A DNA stretch of 64,000 nucleotides from Pseudomonadota bacterium (GTDB lineage Bacteria; Pseudomonadota; Gammaproteobacteria; Steroidobacterales; Steroidobacteraceae), in contig JADJXW010000002.1 of the NCBI GenBank assembly GCA_016720075.1, forward strand, positions 186,001-250,000, read 5' to 3'. The notes beneath the pieces are model-generated. The model was not told where the DNA came from and searched no databases. It saw nothing but the letters and a program-made list of their open reading frames with translations. Position 1 is the first letter of the stretch. The number at the start of each line of letters is the position of its first letter. Positions 27,346-35,461 of this stretch are shown one piece after another. The translations under genes were made by a program, and so were the position numbers.

Positions 27346-28239
27346 ATGAGTCGAACGCTACGCATATTCCAGGTCGATGCCTTCACGGGCACGCCATTCA
27401 CCGGCAATCCCGCCACCGTCGTGCTGGATGGCCACGGGCTCTCGGACGAGCAGATGCGCGCCGTGGCGCGTGAGTTTGCGAAGGGCGATGCAGCATTCGT
27501 GCTGCCGGCCACTGCGCCCGACCACGATCTGGCGGTGCGGTTTTTCATGCCGGGCAAGGAAGCGCCGTTCGTGGGCCACGCCACGCTGGCGGTGCATGCC
27601 GTGCTGGCGCGCCACTCCCCGCAGGCAATGCGCCGGCAATCCGGCCGCAGCGGCATCGTCGAGGTGCGCGCGCTCGCGGATGGCCGCTTCGCCATCAGCC
27701 AGCCACCGCCCGTGCTGGCCCGCTCACCCGCCCCGGCCGAGATCCGCGCACTGTTGCCGCTGCTCGGCCTGTCGGCCGCGGACCTCGATGCGCAATGCCC
27801 GCCACGAATCGTGGGCACGGCCAGCACGCGGCTGATCATCGCGCTGGGCGACATTGCCGCGCTCGATGCGCTGCAGCCGCAAATGCCACAACTGGCGGCA
27901 ATGTCCCAGGCGCTGGGCGCGCAGGGCTACTTCCTGTTCACGCGCCATGGCGCGCGCCAGGGTTGCCTCACCGAAAGCCGCATGTTCTGCCCGCTGCTCG
28001 GCATCGATGAGGATCCGGTCAGCGGCAATGCGCACGCCATGCTGGCCGTGCTGCTGCATGAGTCGGGTCTGCTGCCAGCCACCGGCGGCAGCGCGCAGTT
28101 CGCAGGGGCGCAGGGCCGGCATGTGAACCGGCCCGGACGCGTCGACGTGGAGCTGGCGCTTGATCAGGCCGGCCGGCCGCAGTCGGTATCGATCGCCGGT
28201 CAGGCGGTGGTGGTGCTCGAGGGCAGCGCGGTGTTCTGA
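27346..28239 (+). CDS. PhzF family isomerase/epimerase
   Basis: A 297-residue protein of the PhzF / diaminopimelate-epimerase fold. It contains the family N-terminus FQVDAFTGTPFTGNPATVVL, EFAKGDAAFVLPA with the conserved active-site Glu, PFVGHATLAVHAVL and DEDPVSGNAHAML. Most members are uncharacterised. PhzF itself isomerises trans-2,3-dihydro-3-hydroxyanthranilate, and there are no other phenazine genes here. It diverges from the TPP-controlled operon and overlaps the gamma-carbonic anhydrase gene by 40 bases at its 3' end. Confidence 0.85.
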   Translation: MSRTLRIFQVDAFTGTPFTGNPATVVLDGHGLSDEQMRAVAREFAKGDAAFVLPATAPDHDLAVRFFMPGKEAPFVGHATLAVHAVLARHSPQAMRRQSGRSGIVEVRALADGRFAISQPPPVLARSPAPAEIRALLPLLGLSAADLDAQCPPRIVGTASTRLIIALGDIAALDALQPQMPQLAAMSQALGAQGYFLFTRHGARQGCLTESRMFCPLLGIDEDPVSGNAHAMLAVLLHESGLLPATGGSAQFAGAQGRHVNRPGRVDVELALDQAGRPQSVSIAGQAVVVLEGSAVF

Positions 28240-28748
28240 GCCAGCTTGCGCGCGTACTCGCGCGCCTTGACTCGATAGGCCTCGTTGCCGCGCGTGATCC
28301 ACTCCCGGTCGCGCGCCTCAACCTGCCGGATGATGCGCCCTGGCGAACCCATCACCACCGACCCGGGCGGGATCACCTTGTTGGGCGTGACCACCGCGCC
28401 CGCTCCGATCAGGCAGCCGGCACCGATGCGCGCGCCATCCAGCACCATGGCGCGATTGCCGATCAGGCAGCCATCTTCGATCACGCAGCCATGCAGCATC
28501 ACGCCATGGCCGATGGTGACGTTCGCGCCCACCACCACGGGCACGCCCGGATCAACATGAATGATGCTGCCATCCTGCACATTGGTGCCGGCACCGATGT
28601 GGATCCAGTCGTTGTCACCGCGCAGCACGGCGCCAAACCAAACGCTGGCCTCGTGGCCCAGCTGCACGGAGCCGATCACATCGGCGCTGGGCGCGACGAA
28701 GTAGGCGCCATCGGCCTTGAGCCTCCGGCCGTCGTAGTCATAGATCAT
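28200..28748 (-). CDS. Gamma-carbonic anhydrase family protein
   Basis: A 182-residue left-handed beta-helix protein with hexapeptide repeats (ADVIGSVQLG, VIEDGCLIG, ARIGAGCLIGAGAVVTP). The zinc histidines fit SIIHVDPG and the TIGHGVMLHGC pair, and the C-terminal helix is present. Members are trimeric and bind zinc; some hydrate CO2, and many have no measured activity. The start at 28748 gives MIYDYDGRRLKADG, typical of the family; only two bases separate it from the stop of the upstream lactamase-like gene, so the two are probably co-transcribed. Confidence 0.9.
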   Translation of the reverse strand: MIYDYDGRRLKADGAYFVAPSADVIGSVQLGHEASVWFGAVLRGDNDWIHIGAGTNVQDGSIIHVDPGVPVVVGANVTIGHGVMLHGCVIEDGCLIGNRAMVLDGARIGAGCLIGAGAVVTPNKVIPPGSVVMGSPGRIIRQVEARDREWITRGNEAYRVKAREYARKLAQNTALPSSTTTA

Positions 28749-28750
28749 GA

Positions 28751-29797
28751 TCAGTGCCCCGGAACGATCTGGTCGATGGCCGAAGAGGATCCCACGGGCG
28801 GCGCCTGGTCCGTGAGCGCGCGGATGAACAGGTTCGGAAGCTCGGTATCGCGCCCGCCATCCTTCGCTGCCGACCACACCAGCACCGAAAGCCCACGCCT
28901 CGGCACCAGCCACAACCGCACGCCGGCGCCCAGGTCGAACCACAGCGCATCGCGCGCTGCCGGAGGCTCGGCGCCTGTCCAGGGCTGCTGCGTCTCGAGC
29001 CAGACGGGATGGCGCACGCCATCCAGGTCCGAGGCCAGCAGCGCGCGAATCCAGTCGGGCGAGGCGATGCGCTCACCTTCCAGGCTGCCCTGCTGCAGCA
29101 GAACGTCGCCCAACCTGACCCAGTCGTCGAGCGACGCCACCAGGTTGTAATCCACTCGCAGGGCCTCGTCATCCTGGCCCCACAGCGCCGCGTCCTGCGC
29201 ATGCAGCGGCTGCCACACGCGCTGCGAAAGGGTTTGCGCGACGCCGCCATCCGCATCGCGCAGCAGCAGCGCGGGGGCCGGCCGCAGCGCAAAGCGTCGG
29301 CGCGCGGCGGTGGACCACGGATTGCGCCAGCCCGCCGTGCCGTGCCACGCGGATTCCTCTCGCACCGCTGCAATGGCTGCCTCGATGTCCACGCGGCGCG
29401 TATCGACCAGTGGCGCCAGCGCCAGCGCGAACACCGCCGGCGTGAGTTCGCCGCCGGTGAGTTGCGTGGCCCCGCTGGTGCGCCCGTCGAACTGCTGCAG
29501 GATGCGATGCCCATGGCGATGCACGATGAGCGCCCGCGCGCCCAGCGCACTGAATCTCTTGGCAGCCTCTCCGAGCGCCTCGGGGGCGATGTATTCGCTC
29601 TCTGCGCTGGCCTGCGGCGTCGCGCCGGGCTGACCGACCAGCACGATGCGCGGCGACACCGTCTGCGCGATGAGATCCGGAGACGTCGCCGTGAGTGACT
29701 GCCAGTAGCGGCGCCAGTAGCCCGCATCGCCGCCGGCGAACCAGGCGACAGCCAGCACTGCGAGGACGGTCAGCACGATGAGGGAAATCTTCTTCAT
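28751..29797 (-). CDS. Beta-lactamase/serine-hydrolase-like protein lacking the SxxK motif
   Basis: A 348-residue protein with an N-terminal membrane anchor or signal (MKKISLIVLTVLAVLAVAWF). The fold resembles class C beta-lactamases and 6-aminohexanoate-dimer hydrolases: YNLVASLDDWVRLGDVLL fits the region after the Tyr-x-Asn motif, and WFDLGAGVRLWLVPRRGLSVLVWS fits the last strands. Where SxxK should be, the sequence reads GGELTPAVFALALA, so the catalytic Ser and Lys seem absent. It may be a non-catalytic relative. It overlaps the ModF-like gene by 4 bases (ATGA). Confidence 0.6.
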   Translation of the reverse strand: MKKISLIVLTVLAVLAVAWFAGGDAGYWRRYWQSLTATSPDLIAQTVSPRIVLVGQPGATPQASAESEYIAPEALGEAAKRFSALGARALIVHRHGHRILQQFDGRTSGATQLTGGELTPAVFALALAPLVDTRRVDIEAAIAAVREESAWHGTAGWRNPWSTAARRRFALRPAPALLLRDADGGVAQTLSQRVWQPLHAQDAALWGQDDEALRVDYNLVASLDDWVRLGDVLLQQGSLEGERIASPDWIRALLASDLDGVRHPVWLETQQPWTGAEPPAARDALWFDLGAGVRLWLVPRRGLSVLVWSAAKDGGRDTELPNLFIRALTDQAPPVGSSSAIDQIVPGH

Positions 29798-31284
29798 CGC
29801 CGTATCGTACCTTCATGCAAGATCCGGCCGCGCCTGAGCACCAGTTCGTGTGAAGCGTGTCGCGGCCATTCGCCGCGATAGTGGGTGGCCATGACCACGG
29901 TAACCCCCGCCACGATGCGCTCCTCGACCCAGGCCAGCAGCTGCGCGCGCAGCCCGGGGGAAAGCCCCGTGAACGGCTCGTCCAGCAGCAGCACCCGCGG
30001 GCGCGTGACGATGGCGCGCGCAAACAGGATGCGTCGCACCTGGCCGTAGGACATTTCCGCCAGCGTCCTGTCGGCGAACTCTTCCATGCCCACCGACTTC
30101 AGCGCGGCCAGGGCCTTGCGGCATTCGGCGGCCGTGGCGCGGAAGTTCAGGCCCAGACTGGCATGCAGCCCCGAGACCACGGTGTCCTGCACCGTGTGGT
30201 AACGCGGGTAGTCGGTCTGCAGATGGGGCGCGATGAGCCCCGTGCGCGCGCGGAAATCATCCAGCGGCACGCCGATGACAACGCCGGCACGCAGGATGCT
30301 GCCGCCGCTGGCCACGGCATGGTCGCCATACAGGGTGCGCAGCAGCGTGGACTTGCCAGCACCGTTGCCGCCGTGGATGACCCAGCACTCGCCACGGCGA
30401 ATGGTGAGATTCAGTCCCGCGAGCACGCGTTTCTCGTCGATCCACACATCGGCGTCATGCAGCGTGAACACGGCTCGGGCCGTGGTGGCTTTCTTCCGAC
30501 GAACCGGCGTGCGCGGCGGCGCCGGCTTTTCGCGCGAGGCGGCCAGCGCCTGCTTCAACCGCCGCGCGGTCAGCTTGCCCGCATGCCGCACACGACCCGC
30601 ATCGAGCCACAGCAGATGATCGGCGCCCGGCGGCACGTCCTCGTCGCGGTGCGCCGAACAGATCCAGGTGCTGCCCTTGAACCGCCGGCTTTCCAGCACC
30701 CGGTACAGGCGCTGCCGATTCACCGCATCCAGCCCGGTGGCCACTTCATCCAGCAGCAGCACCGACGCGCGCCAGGCCAGCGCCCGGGCCAGCAGCACGA
30801 GCCTGCGCTCCCCATACGACAGCGTCAGGAACTGGCGGCGCGCGAGCCGGGCGCTGCCCGTCAGGCGCAGCAGCGACAGGCAGTGCCCGCGCTCCGCGCT
30901 GCTCAACGTATCGAGCGGAATGTCGGTCCGGTGCAGGCCGGTTCCCACCACCGCGAGCGCGCTGTGGTTCCAGCCATAGCGTTCGTAGCGGTCCTGGCGT
31001 TCCGGCCCCAGCCAGGCGATCTCGTCCCGCACATCCACCGGCTGCTCGTGCCATTGCCCGTCCAGCAGGTAGCGACGGGTAGCGGTGAGGGCCGCATCGG
31101 GCCATACATCCCCGGCCACCGCCTTCAGCAACTGGGTCTTGCCGGCTCCGCTGGCGCCGATCACCAGCCAGCGTTCCCCCGGACGGACATGCCAGTGGAT
31201 GTCGTGCAGGACTGGCCGGCCGCCGCGGGTCAGCGCGAGGCCATCCAACCGGATTTCCAGGGGGCGTAAGGGGCGATCAGCCAA
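29794..31284 (-). CDS. modF: Duplicated ABC ATPase, ModF/PhrA-like
   Basis: About 496 residues with two ABC ATPase domains: Walker A motifs GASGAGKTQ and GGNGAGKST, signature-like LSYGERRLV and MSYGQVRRI, Walker B VLLLDEVATG and VLLLDEPFTG. No membrane segments. This matches ModF, an ABC protein linked to molybdenum metabolism, and the moeA-moaE genes lie just across the tRNA. The start is uncertain: the TTG at 31284 lies past the tRNA and right before the first domain (LEIRLDGLALTRGG); reading further upstream would translate the tRNA gene. No clear ribosome site was found. Confidence 0.75.
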   Translation of the reverse strand: MADRPLRPLEIRLDGLALTRGGRPVLHDIHWHVRPGERWLVIGASGAGKTQLLKAVAGDVWPDAALTATRRYLLDGQWHEQPVDVRDEIAWLGPERQDRYERYGWNHSALAVVGTGLHRTDIPLDTLSSAERGHCLSLLRLTGSARLARRQFLTLSYGERRLVLLARALAWRASVLLLDEVATGLDAVNRQRLYRVLESRRFKGSTWICSAHRDEDVPPGADHLLWLDAGRVRHAGKLTARRLKQALAASREKPAPPRTPVRRKKATTARAVFTLHDADVWIDEKRVLAGLNLTIRRGECWVIHGGNGAGKSTLLRTLYGDHAVASGGSILRAGVVIGVPLDDFRARTGLIAPHLQTDYPRYHTVQDTVVSGLHASLGLNFRATAAECRKALAALKSVGMEEFADRTLAEMSYGQVRRILFARAIVTRPRVLLLDEPFTGLSPGLRAQLLAWVEERIVAGVTVVMATHYRGEWPRHASHELVLRRGRILHEGTIRR

Positions 31285-31309
31285 GCGTTTTTCTGCCGCA
31301 GAGCGAAAA

Positions 31310-31386
31310 TGGCGCGCCCGGAGGGATTCGAACCCCCGACCAACTGGTTCGAAGCCAGCTACTCTATCCAACTGAGCTACGGGCGC
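31310..31386 (-). tRNA. tRNA-Arg (anticodon TCG)
   Basis: A 77-base cloverleaf on the minus strand: acceptor GCGCCCG pairs with CGGGCGC, D arm GCTCAGTTGGATAGAGT, anticodon arm GCTGG-CTTCGAA-CCAGT giving anticodon TCG (reads CGA), T arm GGGGG-TTCGAAT-CCCTC, discriminator G and an encoded CCA. It ends 25 bases before the proposed TTG start of the ModF-like gene on the same strand. Confidence 0.95.
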
Positions 31387-31482
31387 CCGCGAGGGCGCCA
31401 TGATGGCACGGCCGCGACCGACCCAGTAGTATCACGAAGATCAACGGACCCGGCTTACCGGGCATACAGGGGTTAACTGACC

Positions 31483-31848
31483 ATGAAAAAGATTTCCTGC
31501 CTGATCCTGCTGGCTGCCTCCATTTCCTCGCCCGCCTGGGCGGCGTGCAACTATCCGGCCGCGCCTGCGAAGCTGCCCGATGGCGGCACCGCCTCGCGCG
31601 ACGACATGCTCGCGGGCAAGAAGCTGGTCGAGACGTACAACAGCGACATGAACACGTACCTCGGCTGCATCAAGAAGGAACACGACGAATCGGTGGCCAA
31701 GCAGGCCGCCACGCTCACCGAGGAGCAGAAGCAGCAGATGGCTGCGCGCTACACGGCGAAGAACGATGCCGCCGTCGACGAACTGCAGGGCGTCGCGGCC
31801 CGCTTCAACGAGCAGCTGCGTGTCTTCAAGGCCAAGAGCACCAAGTAA
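31483..31848 (+). CDS. Small exported helical protein, function unknown
   Basis: A 121-residue protein with a clear signal peptide (MKKISCLILLAASISSPAWA). The mature part begins ACNYP, has a second Cys in YLGCIKKEHDE (possible disulfide with the first) and is otherwise helical and Lys/Glu/Ala rich (LTEEQKQQMAARYTAKNDAAVDELQ). It is probably periplasmic. No family is recognised. It is first in the plus-strand run leading into moeA, 36 bases upstream of it, but there is no sign that it belongs to cofactor synthesis. Confidence 0.7.
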   Translation: MKKISCLILLAASISSPAWAACNYPAAPAKLPDGGTASRDDMLAGKKLVETYNSDMNTYLGCIKKEHDESVAKQAATLTEEQKQQMAARYTAKNDAAVDELQGVAARFNEQLRVFKAKSTK

Positions 31849-31884
31849 TCCGCGAGCTCACCGCCTGACGGGGCCGGGCGGGTG

Positions 31885-33081
31885 ATGCTGACACCCGCCC
31901 AGGCGGAAGAGCAGATCGCGCGCCACCTGCCCTGCCTGCCGATCGAATCGCTGCCGGTAAGCCAGTGCGCAGGCGCGATCCTGCGAGAAAACGTCTACGC
32001 GGAGCGTGACCAGCCGCCCTTCGACCGCGTGTCCATGGATGGCATCGCCGTTGCCTCGGCGTCGGTGGCCATCACGCAGACGCTGCGGGTGCAGGGCACG
32101 CAGGCCGCCGGCGATCCGCCGCTGGCGCTCGCCTCCCCGCTCCACTGCATCGAGATCATGACCGGCGCCATGCTGCCCGCGGGCTGCGATGCCGTCGTTC
32201 CGGTGGAACGCATCAGCGTCTCCAACGGCGAGGTGCGGATCGAAGACGGGCTGGCGGTGACGCCGGGCATGAACATCCATCATCGCGGCAGCGACCTCAC
32301 GCAGGGCACGCTGATCCTATCGTCCGGCCTGCGCCTGGAGTCGCCACAGGTGGCTGCGGCCGCGGGCGCGGGCATGGCGCGCCTGCGCGTGAGCCAGCAG
32401 CCCGCCTTCATGGTGATCTCCACCGGCAACGAATTGATCGAACCCGGCGAGCCAATCGAAGCCTGGCAGCTGCGGCGCTCCAACGCCTATGGCGTTCTTG
32501 CCGCGCTGCGCCGCCGCGGCTTTGCGCGCGTGGCCGACGACCATCTGCCCGACGATGCTGCCGCGCTGCAGGAGCGCCTCAAGCAGCACCTGCAGAGCTA
32601 CAACGTGCTGATCCTCTCCGGCGGCGTCTCGATGGGCAAGTTCGACCTGGTGCCCGCCGCGTTGACTGCTTGCGGCGTGCAGCAGGTGTTTCACAAGGTG
32701 GCGCAGCGCCCCGGCAAGCCGTTCTGGTTTGGGGTCACGCCGACCGGCGGCGCGGTATTCGCGCTGCCCGGCAATCCCGTTTCCACTCTGGTGTGCCTGG
32801 CGCGCTACGTCATCCCGGCGATCGATCGTGCCATGGGCCTCACCGAGCTGCAGCCCGTGCGCATCGCGCTGGGCGAAGCCGTTACGTTCAATACGCCACT
32901 GACCGGATTCCTGCCGGTGGCAACGGAAACCGATGAATGGGCCCGGCCCTGGGCCCGTCCCGTGCCGCACAACGGCTCGGGTGATTTCTCGGCGCTGGCA
33001 GGCACCTGCGGATTTGTGGAATTGCCTCCCGGCCCCAATACTTACCCGAAGGGTTTCGTCACGAAACTGTATCGCTGGTAA
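31885..33081 (+). CDS. moeA: Molybdopterin molybdotransferase
   Basis: A 398-residue MoeA: QPPFDRVSMDGIAV near the N-terminus, the TGAMLPAGCDAVVPVE domain, and the MPT-binding SGGVSMGKFD and ALPGNPVSTLVCL motifs. It inserts molybdate into adenylated molybdopterin to finish Mo-MPT. The ATG at 31885 is used; a GTG immediately before it is also possible. It is followed without a gap by moaA. Confidence 0.93.
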   Translation: MLTPAQAEEQIARHLPCLPIESLPVSQCAGAILRENVYAERDQPPFDRVSMDGIAVASASVAITQTLRVQGTQAAGDPPLALASPLHCIEIMTGAMLPAGCDAVVPVERISVSNGEVRIEDGLAVTPGMNIHHRGSDLTQGTLILSSGLRLESPQVAAAAGAGMARLRVSQQPAFMVISTGNELIEPGEPIEAWQLRRSNAYGVLAALRRRGFARVADDHLPDDAAALQERLKQHLQSYNVLILSGGVSMGKFDLVPAALTACGVQQVFHKVAQRPGKPFWFGVTPTGGAVFALPGNPVSTLVCLARYVIPAIDRAMGLTELQPVRIALGEAVTFNTPLTGFLPVATETDEWARPWARPVPHNGSGDFSALAGTCGFVELPPGPNTYPKGFVTKLYRW

Positions 33082-34122
33082 ATGGACACTCTCGCCACTT
33101 CGGATCGCAGTCCCGAGGACAAACTGGGCCGGCCGCTGCACGACCTGCGCATCTCGGTCATGGACCGGTGCAACTTCCGTTGCCCGTACTGCATGCCGCG
33201 CGAGCAGTTCCACGAGAACTACCGCTTCCTGAAGCCGGCCGAGCGTCTTTCGTTCGAGGAAATACTGCGCCTGACGCGGCTGTTCGTGCCGCTGGGCGTG
33301 CGCAAGCTGCGGATCACCGGCGGCGAGCCGCTGCTGCGCGTCAACCTCGCCGACCTCGTGGCGGACCTGAATTCCATCCCCGGCGTCGAGGACATCGCGC
33401 TGACCACCAATGGCGTGCTGCTCGCCAAGCACGCCTCGGAACTGAAGGCCGCGGGTCTCGCGCGCGTCACCGTCAGCCTCGACAGCCTCGACCAGGATGT
33501 ATTCGCGAAGATGAATGGCGGCTTCGGCCGCGTCAGCGAAGTGCTCGATGGCATCGACCATGCGCTGACCGCGGGCCTCGGCCCGGTGAAGATCAATGCG
33601 GTGATCCAGCGCGGGGTGAACGAGGGCAGCGTGCTGCCGCTGGTGGAGCGCTTCCGCGGCACCGGCATCACCGTGCGTTTCATCGAATACATGGATGTGG
33701 GCAATCGCAACGACTGGCGCGAGCAGCTCGTGGTGCCGTCGAAGGACCTGCAGGCCATGATCCACGAACGCTGGCCCATCCGGCCCGTGAAGGCGGACTA
33801 CACCGGCGAAGTGGCGCGCCGTTATGCCTTCGAGGACGGCCAGGGCGAGGTGGGTTTCATTTCCTCCGTCACGCAGCCCTTCTGCGGCGCCTGCACGCGC
33901 GCGCGACTGTCGTCCGACGGTTCGTTCTACACCTGCCTTTTCGCGCAGTCCGGCACCGACCTGCGCGGCCCGCTGCGGGCCGGCGTCGATGATGCCGAGC
34001 TGGGCCGGCTTATCCGCGGCACCTGGTCGAATCGCACCGACCGTTACAGCGAACAGCGCATGCTGCTTCGCGCCGCTGCCAAGGGCACGCCGAAGGTCGA
34101 AATGAACTACATCGGCGGCTGA
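33082..34122 (+). CDS. moaA: GTP 3',8-cyclase (radical SAM)
   Basis: A 346-residue radical-SAM enzyme that rearranges GTP to 3',8-cyclo-GTP, the first step of molybdopterin synthesis. The N-terminal SAM cluster motif is CNFRCPYCMP. The C-terminal second cluster has cysteines in QPFCGACTRARLSSDG and FYTCLFAQ. The protein ends in Gly-Gly (NYIGG), needed for activity in known MoaA. The ATG directly follows the moeA stop. Confidence 0.96.
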   Translation: MDTLATSDRSPEDKLGRPLHDLRISVMDRCNFRCPYCMPREQFHENYRFLKPAERLSFEEILRLTRLFVPLGVRKLRITGGEPLLRVNLADLVADLNSIPGVEDIALTTNGVLLAKHASELKAAGLARVTVSLDSLDQDVFAKMNGGFGRVSEVLDGIDHALTAGLGPVKINAVIQRGVNEGSVLPLVERFRGTGITVRFIEYMDVGNRNDWREQLVVPSKDLQAMIHERWPIRPVKADYTGEVARRYAFEDGQGEVGFISSVTQPFCGACTRARLSSDGSFYTCLFAQSGTDLRGPLRAGVDDAELGRLIRGTWSNRTDRYSEQRMLLRAAAKGTPKVEMNYIGG

Positions 34123-34124
34123 CC

Positions 34125-34622
34125 ATGGCGAAATCCCGTTCCCGCCTCACCCACCTGGATGCCGCCAACCGACCCACCATGGTCGATGTGGGCGACAAGG
34201 CCGTGACCCGGCGCGAAGCCGTGGCCGAAGCCTGGGTCCTGCTGCCCCCCAATGTCGCGCGCGAGCTGGCCGGCACCGGGCATCGCACCAAGAAGGGCCC
34301 GGTGTTCGATACCGCGGTCATCGCCGGAGTGCAGGCGGCCAAGCGCACGCACGACCTGATTCCCTTCTGCCATCCGCTGCCGCTGGATTCCATCAAGCTC
34401 GAGTTCGAGGCCCGTGGCAACCGCATCCGCATCACCTGCTCCGTCGCGGTGGAGCACCGCACCGGCGTGGAGATGGAAGCGCTGACAGGCGCCAGCGTCG
34501 CGGCGCTGACCGTCTACGACATGTGCAAGGCCCTGTCGCATGACATCGTCATCGGGCCGGTGCGCCTGATGGCCAAGTCCGGCGGTCGGCGCGACTTCAG
34601 GCGTCGAACGGTGCGCAAGTGA
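34125..34622 (+). CDS. moaC: Cyclic pyranopterin monophosphate synthase
   Basis: A 165-residue enzyme that converts 3',8-cyclo-GTP to cyclic pyranopterin monophosphate. Typical segments: THLDAANRPTMVDVGDKAVT, KRTHDLIPFCHPLPL and the catalytic VEMEALTGASVAALTVYDMCKA. A basic C-terminus ends it (RRDFRRRTVRK). It sits 2 bases after moaA, and its stop overlaps the GTG start of the mobA-moaD fusion (GTGA). Confidence 0.96.
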   Translation: MAKSRSRLTHLDAANRPTMVDVGDKAVTRREAVAEAWVLLPPNVARELAGTGHRTKKGPVFDTAVIAGVQAAKRTHDLIPFCHPLPLDSIKLEFEARGNRIRITCSVAVEHRTGVEMEALTGASVAALTVYDMCKALSHDIVIGPVRLMAKSGGRRDFRRRTVRK

Positions 34623-35461
34623 GCGCGCCGCTGCATGGCCTGGTGCTGGCCGGCGGACGCAGCACCCGCATGGGTCACGACAAGGCTGCTCTGCAATACG
34701 CCGGCCGCTCGCAACTGGAGCGGGCCTTCGCACTGCTGGAGCCGCTGGTGACCCGCTGCTTCGTATCCGTGCGGGACGATCAGCGGAACGATCCGCTGCG
34801 CGCGCGCTATCCGCAGGTCGTCGATGCGGCGCCGGGACTGGAAGGTCCCGCAGCCGGCATTGTCTCGGCGCTGCGGGCTCATCCCCAGGCGGCCTGGGTA
34901 GTGGTGGCCTGCGACCTGCCCTTTCTGGATGCCGGCACGCTTCAGCACCTGATCGCCCGCCGCGACCCGACACGCCTCGCCACGGCTTTTCGCAGCAGCC
35001 ACGACGCCCTGCCCGAGCCGCTGTGCGCGATCTACGAACCCGCCGCCCTTGCTGCGCTTGAGCAGTTCATCTCCGGCGGACGGAACTGCCCGCGCAAATT
35101 CCTGATCCAATCCGCTACGCTGCTGCTGGAGCAGCCCACGGCCGAGGCATTGGACAACGTGAATACACCCGCGGAACTCGACCAGGCGCGCAGCCGCATG
35201 TCAGCGCCCACCGTGGCCCCGCGCGCGCTGAACGTGCAGTACTTCGCGCTGCTGCGCGAGCAGGCCGGACGTCGCGAAGAGGTCGTCACCACCGGCGCGG
35301 CCACGCCGCGCGAGCTGTTTGCCGAGCTCGCCTCGCGCCACCACTTCACGCTGGCGCCGGAGCACCTGAAAGTGGCCGTGAACTCCGAGTTCACCGACTG
35401 GTCGCGACCACTGTCGGCCGGCGACCACGTGGTCTTCATTCCGCCGGTGGCAGGCGGATGA
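34619..35461 (+). CDS. MobA-MoaD fusion: molybdenum cofactor guanylyltransferase with sulfur-carrier domain
   Basis: A 280-residue protein with two parts in one frame. Residues 1-190 or so are MobA: LAGGRSTRMGHDKAAL for GTP, LEGPAAGIVSAL, VVACDLPFLD, and NVNTPAEL near the end. Residues 195-280 are MoaD: NVQYFALLREQAGRREE to DHVVFIPPVAGG, with the C-terminal Gly-Gly that carries the thiocarboxylate. An in-frame ATG at 35198 between the parts has no good ribosome site, but separate MoaD synthesis cannot be excluded. MobA attaches GMP to Mo-MPT and MoaD supplies sulfur to MoaE, so the fusion joins two non-consecutive steps. It begins with GTG and overlaps moaE by ATGA. Confidence 0.9.
   Translation: MSAPLHGLVLAGGRSTRMGHDKAALQYAGRSQLERAFALLEPLVTRCFVSVRDDQRNDPLRARYPQVVDAAPGLEGPAAGIVSALRAHPQAAWVVVACDLPFLDAGTLQHLIARRDPTRLATAFRSSHDALPEPLCAIYEPAALAALEQFISGGRNCPRKFLIQSATLLLEQPTAEALDNVNTPAELDQARSRMSAPTVAPRALNVQYFALLREQAGRREEVVTTGAATPRELFAELASRHHFTLAPEHLKVAVNSEFTDWSRPLSAGDHVVFIPPVAGG

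Noticed and set aside
27346..28239. A phenazine biosynthesis locus
   Set aside because: PhzF-family genes are widespread on their own; no other phz gene is nearby.
29060..29150. A beta-lactamase active site in the C-terminal SAAK of the lactamase-like protein
   Set aside because: It sits near residue 320, where the last strand of the fold lies, not at the N-terminal SxxK position.
31285..31401. N-terminal extension of the ModF-like protein reading VAQLDRVAGFEPVGRG
   Set aside because: It is the translation of the tRNA-Arg gene on the same strand, a well-known annotation artefact.
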